A stretch of DNA of 12,628 bases from Gymnopilus junonius (lineage: Eukaryota; Basidiomycota; Agaricomycetes; Agaricales; Galerinaceae), in the NCBI GenBank assembly GCA_015501075.1, contig JADNYJ010000808.1, positions 1 to 12,628 of the forward strand, in the 5' to 3' direction. Position 1 is the first letter of the stretch, and each line of letters begins with the position of its first letter. The translations under genes were made by a program, and so were the position numbers. The notes beneath the pieces are model-generated. The model saw only the letters and a list, made by a program, of their open reading frames with translations. It was not told the origin of the DNA and did not search any database. Shown in pieces: positions 1-5,898 of the stretch.

Positions 1-47
1 GTCAGGCAATGCATCCAGTAGAGTTTTCTAGAGTCCTTCATGTACCA

Positions 48-61
48 GCACTTCAATCAAA
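48..61 (+). repeat. left target-site duplication of the retroposon
   Basis: GCACTTCAATCAAA, identical to 295-308. The A at 47 also matches the base before the right copy, but that base is indistinguishable from the poly(A) tail. Confidence 0.92.
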
Positions 62-294
62 TTGGCTGGCGGGCCCCCTTCCAGTGCCCTTCCATCACTT
101 TGTTGGACCCCTCCCTTCAGTCGGGCATCAATGAGAGTATGGGCCCACTGTTTTGTGGTCCTAAGTTGGCCCGCGGGAGCCAGTCTCGCACTAGGCATAG
201 TTTAATGGTAGATTACTTTGGGTGTATGTATATCTGCGACCGGACTGCTTTCGCGCACTGGTATATAAATCCTTGATTTTTTAAAAAAAAAAAA
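62..294 (+). mobile_element. poly(A)-tailed short retroposon (SINE or 5'-truncated LINE)
   Basis: A 233-bp insert ends in T6 followed by A12 (277-294) and is bracketed by a perfect 14-bp direct repeat, GCACTTCAATCAAA, at 48-61 and 295-308. Oligo(A) tail plus a target-site duplication of this length is the hallmark of LINE-mediated target-primed reverse transcription. Ignoring the insert and one repeat copy (247 bp, a +1 shift) restores the flanking copia frame, which fixes the boundaries independently. I found no convincing Pol III A or B boxes, so a SINE origin is unproven; the segment could be the 3' end of a LINE. It shows no clear relation to the LINE at the right of the window, whose 3' end is not included. 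Confidence 0.88.
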
Positions 295-308
295 GCACTT
301 CAATCAAA
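295..308 (+). repeat. right target-site duplication of the retroposon
   Basis: GCACTTCAATCAAA directly after the A tail, identical to 48-61. It lies in the copia coding frame (the ALQSN region of the pre-integrase junction). Confidence 0.92.
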
Positions 309-362
309 CCTTCTCTCATGCCTATACCTTGTCAGAGTAAAGGGCTTTGAGATTCACATCAA

Positions 363-1410
363 TTCAGAGCAAATGGCCTTCAATCTGCAAAATGAGACCC
401 TATTCTGTGCTCCCTTGAAGTCCAACAACTCTGCAATTCTGGGAGGATGCACCGCACTTAGTCAAGAGTCTGCACACTGGGTTTCGATGCTACCACTCAC
501 TCCTACACTCTGGCATTGTCGCTGTTGTCACCACAATCATGCAGACATCTCTAAGATGCACAGAAATGGTCTGGTGACTGGAATGACTCTGGATTTGAAG
601 GAAAAGCCTGACTTAGTTTGTGAGCCTTGTTTAGCAGGCAAGATGCATTCCAATCCTTTCCCAACTTCACCCAGCAGAGCTACCAAGCCTCTAGAGCTTG
701 TACACTCAGATCTGCATGGCCCCATTCATACTCCAACTCCTGAGGGCTATAGATACTGGGTCACTTATATTGATGACTGCACTTCACTCCGAGCTGCCTA
801 CCTTCTAAAGTGAAAGAGCGAAACATTTACAGCCTTCAAACAGTTCAAAGCATGGGCAGAGAACCAATTGGATGCAAAAATCAAAGCATTACAGGATGAT
901 AAAGCTGGGGAATACATGTCTAAGGAGTTTATCCATTTACAGACAGTTGTGGGATAATTAGGCACACAGCACCAGGAATAGGCCACAACAGAATGGAGTA
1001 GCAGAGAGAGCAAACAGAACTATGTCTGATGATATCTCAGCAATGCTCTTTGAAGCTGGCCTGCCCCTTTGGTTCTGGCCTATGCACTCGCAACAATGAT
1101 ACATGTCTGGAATCGCATCCCTACATCCACTCTATCAGATTCAACACCTTATGAAGCCTGGAACCACCAGAAACCAGACATTTCACATTTCAGAGTTTGG
1201 GGATGCTTAGCCTATGTCTTTATTCAGAAGGACAAGCGAACCCCTCTTGGACCTCACATGGAGAAGTGCATCTTTGTGGGCTACCCTACTGGATACAAAG
1301 GCTGGCAGTTCTACAATCCAACCACAAAGAAGTTTATCATCTCTGAAAGAGCTGAGTTTGATGAAAGGTCATTTCCTGGCATTGGTCCTGGTTTCAAATC
1401 ATCTGGTTCA
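363..1410 (+). pseudogene. copia pre-integrase zinc region and integrase core
   Basis: The pre-integrase zinc region is visible as LWHCRCCHHNHADI followed about 45 residues later by CEPCLAGKMH (His/Cys ligand pairs). The integrase core follows: first catalytic Asp in LVHSDLHGPI, second in DDKAGEYMSKEF, and the catalytic Glu in QQNGVAERANRT. A TGA at 811-813 splits the domain and is most simply a former CGA. Small frame changes near 945 and 985 separate the second Asp from the Glu, and a missing base near 1078 moves the frame again before ALATMIHVWNRIPT. The downstream part (YEAW, FRVWGCLAYVF, KCIFVGY) is the usual copia integrase C-terminal region. All three catalytic acids are still encoded, but not in one frame. 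In life this domain inserts the element's cDNA into chromosomes. Confidence 0.9.
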
Positions 1411-1656
1411 CCTCTCCCACTGGTTCTCCCTGCTCCTAATGCTGTTCCTGCACCCTTGCACCACCACTCGAGGTCTGGGGGAGGATGATGATTTGGATAC
1501 AAATATGAAGCCAGATGAGCCCCAAGTTGATCCAGTTCCCAAATTACCACCTGAGCGCACTCCTAGTCCAGAAATCCCTCCACCACCTCGCACTCCTTCG
1601 CCTCCACCACCTCCTGCTCAGATACAGCCTCCTGCAACTCCACAGCCACTTAGGGC
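1411..1656 (+). pseudogene. proline-rich linker between copia integrase and RT
   Basis: The frame that continues after about 1480 encodes an acidic then proline-rich, low-complexity stretch (runs such as PPPPPAQ and repeated PSPE/TPSP). Such linkers are common between integrase and RT in copia polyproteins and are poorly conserved. The proline-rich frame differs from both the integrase frame before it and the RT frame after it, so one frameshift lies on each side (near 1480 and 1655). I see no other feature in this stretch. Confidence 0.7.
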
Positions 1657-2703
1657 ACTACTCGTGTTATTAGACCCCCTGGTGAATGGTGGAAGATCAA
1701 ACCGCTCTCTAAAGCAATTGAAGAGGCAGAAGATGATGAAGATGATTTAGAAGGTGCTCTGGCTGCTGGAAATGATGCTACACCTCGTTCCTTCACACAT
1801 GCACTAAAGACACCTCTGGGAGCTCAATGGCGTGAAGCTGCAACACAGGAGTACAACTCCTTGGTTGAGAATAACACTTGGGAAATTATGGATCTTCCTG
1901 AAGGTCAAAAGGCAATTGGATCTGGTTGGGTATTCAAAGTCAAACACAATGCTGATGGTTCAATTGAGTGATTCAAAGCACGAATTGTTGCCAAAGGGTA
2001 CTCACAACATCCAGGAATCGACTACAATGAGATCTTTGCACCTACCTTCTGCCCTGCAATGCTGCACTTGATTTTAGCATTGGCAGCCATTGAGGATCTA
2101 GAACTCCACTCTCTTGACATCACCTCTGCCTTTCCCAATGGTGACTTGGATGAGGAGATTTATATGAAGCAACCTGAAGGCTTTCATCTAGGAGGACCCA
2201 ATGCAGTCTGCAGACTTCGCAAATCGCTCTATGGACTCAAACAGGCAGCCAGACAGTGGAACAAGAAGTTACATGGAGTTTTGGAGGAAATGGGCTTCAA
2301 GTGAATTCAAGCTGATAGATCTGTCTATATCTACTCCAACTCTGAAGTTCACATCATTATGCCTATCTACATTGATGATATCACCCTTGCTTCAAAATCC
2401 CAGTCTGCTATTGAGTCCACCATTGCCCAACTCTCTTCCTACTTCAAATGTCGCAATTTAGGCCCAACTCGGTTCCTACTAGGTATTGGCATTGGCAGAG
2501 ACCGCCCCAAGCACACTATAACACTCCACCAGTGCCAGTTCATCCTGGACATGCTTGAGAAGTATGGTATGTCTAAATGTCATCCTGTCAAAACCCCTCT
2601 TCCTCCCAAGCTCCAACTTTCTCATTCTATGTCCCCTTCCACTCCTGAGGAGGAACAAGAAATGGCAACCATTCCTTACCTGTCTGCAGTTGGCTCTCTT
2701 CAG
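1657..2703 (+). pseudogene. copia reverse transcriptase domain (RVT_2 type)
   Basis: One frame runs from 1657 to 2703, interrupted only by TGA at 1969-1971 and 2302-2304. Motifs in order: the pre-RT block (WREAATQEYNSLVENNTWE), GSGWVFKVK, the FKARIVAKGYSQ block just after the first TGA, the catalytic Asp in LDITSAF, DLDEEIYMKQPEGF, LRKSLYGLKQAARQW, and the polymerase box YIDDITLAS (YIDD at 2368-2379). Both stops fall where copia proteins usually carry Arg (before FKAR; GFK-stop-IQAD), which fits CGA to TGA changes. The frame breaks at 2703, where a DNA transposon has inserted. When intact, this enzyme would copy element RNA into cDNA in cytoplasmic virus-like particles. Confidence 0.92.
2696..2703 (+). 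repeat. left 8-bp target-site duplication of hAT-type MITE
   Basis: CTCTTCAG, identical to 3114-3121. It encodes part of the SLQ codons of the copia RT/RNase H junction. Confidence 0.92.
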
Positions 2704-2720
2704 TAGGGCTGTGCACCGTA
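2704..2720 (+). repeat. left terminal inverted repeat of hAT-type MITE
   Basis: TAGGGCTGTGCACCGTA. It pairs with 3097-3113 at 16 of 17 positions; the mismatch is T here against C in the right repeat, at a CpG. Confidence 0.92.
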
Positions 2721-3096
2721 TTTACGGGTGTTTTTCAAAATGAGCGATTTGCAAGAGTTCAAAACAGTTTCAGCTCATGGAAAATGTCCTTGGAGACTCT
2801 CCCAGAACGCCCCGTTTGGCCTTGAAAAAATTTGGGAGCAAATGTGATTCGGTGAGGTGAGGGATGCAAAATACGGTTCGTCCTTACGGGTGGCTTTACG
2901 GGGTAACAAATATGGGTACACTTTTGGAAAGCCGGTCTTATTTTGGCGCAAATTCCCAATCCTTTGCCATTCGGCAACTTTGGGTCCAAAGAGCACGTAG
3001 TCATTGACCAAATTTGAAAATGTGGCGGCCAAATCAGGAATTTTGGTTGCGAGGATCCAGGATCAAAATTTTATACGGGGGGTAATTACGGTACGG

Positions 3097-3113
3097 TACG
3101 GTGCGCAGCCCTA
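3097..3113 (-). repeat. right terminal inverted repeat of hAT-type MITE
   Basis: Reads TAGGGCTGCGCACCGTA on the minus strand, matching the left end except for one base. Two further TACGG copies precede it at 3087-3096. Confidence 0.92.
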
Positions 3114-3121
3114 CTCTTCAG
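3114..3121 (+). repeat. right 8-bp target-site duplication of hAT-type MITE
   Basis: CTCTTCAG directly after the right inverted repeat, identical to 2696-2703. The copia frame resumes immediately afterwards. Confidence 0.92.
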
Positions 3122-3423
3122 TATTTGGCCACCATGACTCGACCTGATATTGCTTACTCTGTAGGCTATTTGGCTCGCTACAACTCCAATCCTGGTTTCA
3201 AGCACTGGCAGGCTCTCAAACACCTGCTTCGCTATATCAAAGGAACTTTGGAGTACAAGCTGACTTACTCTGGCACCAATTCGATGTCTGAGCCCTTTGT
3301 AATGTACACTGATGCTTCACATGGTGACTGCATTGATTCAGGATGATTGCAGACTCTTTGACAAAGTCTCTCCCTGCTCCCAAAGTTCACTTTTGCAGAG
3401 AATCAATGGGTGTGTTATCTTAG
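3122..3423 (+). pseudogene. copia RNase H region with internal deletion
   Basis: The frame resumes directly after the transposon's right-hand target repeat with YLATMTRPDIAYSV and continues through LLRYIKGTLEY to MYTDASHGD, where an RNase H catalytic Asp lies. Near 3345 it jumps to ADSLTKSLPAPKVHF, the C-terminal block of copia polyproteins, and ends at TAG 3421-3423. Roughly 100 residues normally found between these blocks (the central RNase H motifs, including the SSTEAEY-type block) are missing. This is an internal deletion, not a substitution-type break. Confidence 0.85.
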
Positions 3424-3558
3424 ATCTTTTCTTGTCTTGTTTTTCTCTTTCTCTCTTGTTTGTAGACTTAGAGACATGTTCAGTCATGGGGGTATGTTAG
3501 AGTGACTCTCACATGATATGTTACATGTCACAGAGTAGTTACATTGTAGCTAAGTCCT

Positions 3559-3593
3559 CCTGAAGTCCTTAGTTCTTAACTCTGGACTTCAGG
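3559..3593. repeat. perfect 10-bp inverted repeat (hairpin) in the LTR
   Basis: The left arm CCTGAAGTCC (3559-3568) and right arm GGACTTCAGG (3584-3593) are exact reverse complements around a 15-nt loop. It could be an operator-like palindrome in DNA or a stem in the element's RNA; the function is unknown. Confidence 0.8.
3570..3592 (+). repeat. LTR internal direct repeat, copy 1
   Basis: This 23-bp segment, beginning TAGTTCTTAACTCT, is identical to 3626-3648; the copies start 56 bp apart. Promoter or enhancer repeats inside LTRs are common, but the role here is not known. The copy forms the right arm and loop of the hairpin at 3559-3593. Confidence 0.85.
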
Positions 3594-3625
3594 TGAGTAG
3601 TACATAGTTTCTCCTTGTATTTATT

Positions 3626-3648
3626 TAGTTCTTAACTCTGGACTTCAG
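3626..3648 (+). repeat. LTR internal direct repeat, copy 2
   Basis: Perfect second copy of 3570-3592. It lacks the upstream inverted arm, so it does not form the same hairpin. Confidence 0.85.
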
Positions 3649-3746
3649 TCCTTCTAACACACTTCCCACGTGTCTTCCCCTCCCACTCATTCAGCGGGCT
3701 CACATGGATTCGACACTATTTCATGGTGTAGGTTGTCAATCCCAGC

Positions 3747-3752
3747 AATAAA
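3747..3752 (+). promoter_or_regulatory. polyadenylation signal in the copia LTR
   Basis: AATAAA about 65 bp before the inferred LTR end, followed by a GT-rich stretch (TTGTTGTATGTACTCTGT). This is the expected arrangement for 3' end formation of an LTR element transcript. Confidence 0.6.
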
Positions 3753-3999
3753 CTTGTTGTATGTACTCTGTAGATAGATAATATAGACTATTTGACTGTC
3801 TACCACAAGTATCAACATGATATTCAAGCTAGAAGGCTATAGAATGACTATTAAGACGTGGATCTAGACTAAAAGAACGTGCATTAAAATGAGAGGAATG
3901 GTAAATGAGAGTAATTATGAAGTGATAGAAGATATTCCGAAGCGGACATCGAAGGAATGAAGCAGTATCTGTCAGATCAAGTGCTATACTTTGGAATCA

Positions 4000-5710
4000 C
4001 TAGAGAAAGATGAAAAGCAGCTCATAAGTAGGATCCCAAGGATTGAGAAATTGCTTTTGGTTTGACTTATTTCCGAAAAACTCATCCCAGCATTTCGTAT
4101 CTTCTTCCGGTTCAATGACATGCCGAACACGAGAAACAGCCTTGCACGATGAACAGTTCAAGCATGAAGTCCCTTCCTTGGATGCCGCAATTTCGGTGGA
4201 TGACATAGAAGTCCTCCTAGAGTCGGCATGCTGCCTGGTAGGAGCGCTGTTGCTAAGGGACTTCACAGCTGCGAGACATGAGTAGTCAGGGACAATTGTA
4301 CAATGGGCATTTAGAAATAGATTAGACTTACTCTTGGGAACTGGTGTATTTTGAGTGGCACCCTTACCCTTGCCAATGTGGTCTGGTCGACGCCGGTGAG
4401 AGAAAGAATGAATCAGGTGTCTTAGAGCCTACCAAGCTTCTGTTTCTTTGTCGGAGGTGTCTCATCCATGGAAGAGTCATGGACTTTCTTATGCTTGCCA
4501 GTCTGGGGAAGAATGACGACCTCATCGGAGCAGTCAGAGTCTTCAGCATCTATGTAAATATATGTCACTTTGTATATCAGGTATAATTTGGAGGTACCCA
4601 CTGCTGTCACCTTCACGGGAATGTGTATCGTCGATCTCGACATCGCTTTCCACCTTGACGGAACTCTGCTCATCCTGTACAATGTCCATGTCTGACATTG
4701 CGACATCTGAAGATGGCATCTCGATGGACTTGATTGGTTTCCAGGATTCAAGGACGCCTGAAGGAATAGGTTTTTGCAAGACTAAATTGTTCATCAGATT
4801 CACCTAGACCCATGTAAAGAGGACGTTAACCAAATCATACCAATTATTATGTGTGTCTCCTCAATTCCACGATTTTTCCACACCGGTAGAACCAGAGATC
4901 TTGTCCACCAGTTGTTCTTTAGTGACCAGCTTGAGTTTGCGGCTCTCTTGAGTGATGAGTGCCCAAGGTGGTTTTGCAGCTGAAGCGACAGAGATTCTCA
5001 TTCTCTTGGAACTTTGGGCATCAAGTATGTATGCGAAGGGCTTTGGGAAAATCTTCTGGAAGTAAGATGTACATTCCTCATATGTCCACTTCTCAGAGAA
5101 GATGATATCGCCAACCTTTGCACAACCAGCACTTTGGAGCTCAGGAATTGTTGCCTTGGAGATGGTAGCTGAGGATGGTAAGGATCCATCACCTTTCAGT
5201 CTGCATGTAAGGATGGCAATCCAGCCAACTCGGCGATGAGCAGCATCATCAACAGACTGAAAATTACTTACATTAGTTGAGGCATCAATGTGTTAGACGA
5301 TGAACTTACTTTTTCCTTTGGCTTGTTGGACTTGTTGGACTTCGGACAGAAGCCTTGCAAAGATTCATCATGAGCTTGGTCTTTATCAACGGCCTTCCTC
5401 TTGGTACTAGTAAAGCAAACAGAACCAGAGCCCAAAGCCGAGTTTTGGCCACTAGTCTTTGTAGTACCTGACCGAACAGTCTGCTCAAGATGGAGAGGAC
5501 ATTTTCCTTTGATACAGAGATGCTGTTTTGGGAAGCAGAACCAGGAGTTAAAGCTGCCTGAGACGGAGCAGGATGCTTGCTAGGGCCATGATGGCATTCG
5601 AGACAATGCAGGGGCGACTTTCCATCGTGGTTCTGTGGAGCCAAGAATGCTTCACAATCACAAGACGATCCATCCTGACCAAGGCCTCGACACATAGGCC
5701 TTGCGTCCAT
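4000..5710 (-). CDS. six-exon gene for a cysteine-rich basidiomycete protein of unknown function
   Basis: Exons on the minus strand are 5710-5310, 5256-4882, 4803-4602, 4549-4433, 4382-4332 and 4268-4000, giving roughly 470 residues. All five introns (53, 78, 52, 50 and 63 bp) are GT-AG, several with CTRAY-like branch sites, and exons 2-6 join in one open frame. Exon 1 has CRGLGQDGSSCDCEAF then CLECHHGPSKHP, a likely zinc-binding Cys/His cluster. Exon 2 carries TCRLKGDGS and FPKPFAYILD, exon 3 PIPSGVLESW, and exon 4 an acidic stretch followed by PPTKKQKL, a plausible nuclear localisation signal. The layout resembles a multicopy, uncharacterised protein family I recall from Agaricomycetes. Exon 1 is 401 nt and changes frame near 5465-5490, so this copy is probably frameshifted unless there is a sequence error. 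The C-terminal end is the least certain part. No molecular function can be assigned. Confidence 0.72.
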
Positions 5711-5757
5711 GGCAGCAGAGGGAAAGGAGCAAGGAAGGAGAGAGGAAGGAGAGAGGA
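5711..5757 (-). promoter_or_regulatory. pyrimidine-rich leader before the cysteine-rich gene
   Basis: On the minus strand this stretch directly upstream of the ATG is almost wholly C and T, with a tandem repeat of a CTCTCCTTC-like unit. CT-rich tracts just upstream of start codons are common core-promoter and transcription-start features in filamentous fungi. No TATA box is evident next to it. Confidence 0.55.
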
Positions 5758-5787
5758 ATGATGACTGTACAGGCCTGGTGGGGCATT

Positions 5788-5793
5788 TTTATT
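5788..5793 (-). promoter_or_regulatory. candidate polyadenylation signal of the integrase gene
   Basis: AATAAA on the minus strand, 106 bp beyond the inferred integrase stop (5899-5901) and 78 bp before the next minus-strand ATG. Spacing and direction fit 3' end processing of the upstream gene, leaving a very compact intergenic region of about 190 bp. Confidence 0.5.
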
Positions 5794-5898
5794 CAGACAG
5801 ATGTTTTCCTCGTGTTCCTCAAAAATGAAATCAAGGCTGTATGTCCGAGTCTGCATCTAGAGTCGAGTCACTTTGTTCTCCAAACCTACGTAAAATAA

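Larger units (their letters stand above)
2704..3113 (+). mobile_element. non-autonomous hAT-type DNA transposon (MITE)
   Basis: A 410-bp insert has terminal inverted repeats of 17 bp: left TAGGGCTGTGCACCGTA, right (reverse complement) TAGGGCTGCGCACCGTA, one mismatch. It is flanked by the perfect 8-bp duplication CTCTTCAG. An 8-bp duplication and a YAGGG-type terminus are characteristic of the hAT superfamily. No transposase or long ORF lies inside, so it would depend on a transposase elsewhere. Several TACGG motifs lie near both ends, including three head-to-tail copies just inside the right terminus; subterminal repeats of this kind often bind hAT transposase. Ignoring the element and one target copy (418 bp) puts the copia RT/RNase H frame back in register. 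Confidence 0.93.
3..3423 (+). pseudogene. Ty1/copia retrotransposon polyprotein, 3' part, broken
   Basis: The domain order is protease/pre-integrase junction, integrase, reverse transcriptase, RNase H, with integrase before RT, which defines Ty1/copia (Pseudoviridae-type) elements. The window opens inside the frame: positions 3-61 encode a short stretch with VLHVPAL, typical of the join between protease and pre-integrase, and the frame resumes after 308 with NLLSCLYLV. Two insertions (62-294 and 2704-3113) interrupt it. In-frame TGA stops lie at 811-813, 1969-1971 and 2302-2304. Frame changes occur near 945, 985, 1078, 1480 and 1655, and most of RNase H is deleted near 3345. The last codon and TAG are at 3421-3423, 70 bp before the LTR. 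Gag and most of the protease lie off the left edge. It cannot encode a working polyprotein. The family call is firm; the subfamily is not determined. Confidence 0.93.
3495..3817 (+). repeat. 3' LTR of the copia element
   Basis: It starts TGTTAG just after a short G run (3488-3492, a weak polypurine tract) 70 bp downstream of the polyprotein stop, and is taken to end at ATCAACA (3811-3817), giving TG...CA ends and about 323 bp, a normal copia LTR size. It holds an AATAAA signal at 3747-3752, a duplicated 23-bp segment and a perfect hairpin. The left boundary is well supported by its position after the stop and G run. The right boundary is inferred from the CAACA end only, because the 5' LTR is outside the window and cannot be compared. 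Confidence 0.72.

Noticed and set aside
62..140. Pol III A/B boxes of a tRNA-derived SINE
   Set aside because: TGGCTGGCGGG loosely resembles an A box, but no GGTTCGANTCC-like B box lies at the right distance.
40..276. 78-residue plus-strand ORF over the retroposon
   Set aside because: It begins in copia sequence and runs through the insert; it straddles a target-site junction and shows no recognisable protein.
2759..3032. Overlapping minus-strand ORFs in the MITE
   Set aside because: Both are short and contained in a 410-bp element with no transposase motif; they look like chance frames.
3930..3946. Short match ATTCCGAAGCGG shared with 6350-6361
   Set aside because: Twelve bases without matching flanks; too short to support a terminal repeat or a duplication.
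4804..4881. In-frame TGA and TAG read as nonsense mutations in the cysteine-rich gene
   Set aside because: The same stretch is bounded by a GT and an AG in phase 0, and removing it brings conserved blocks (KISGSTG and PIPSGVLESW) to the spacing I recall for the family. An intron is the simpler reading, although the donor GTGGAA is weak.
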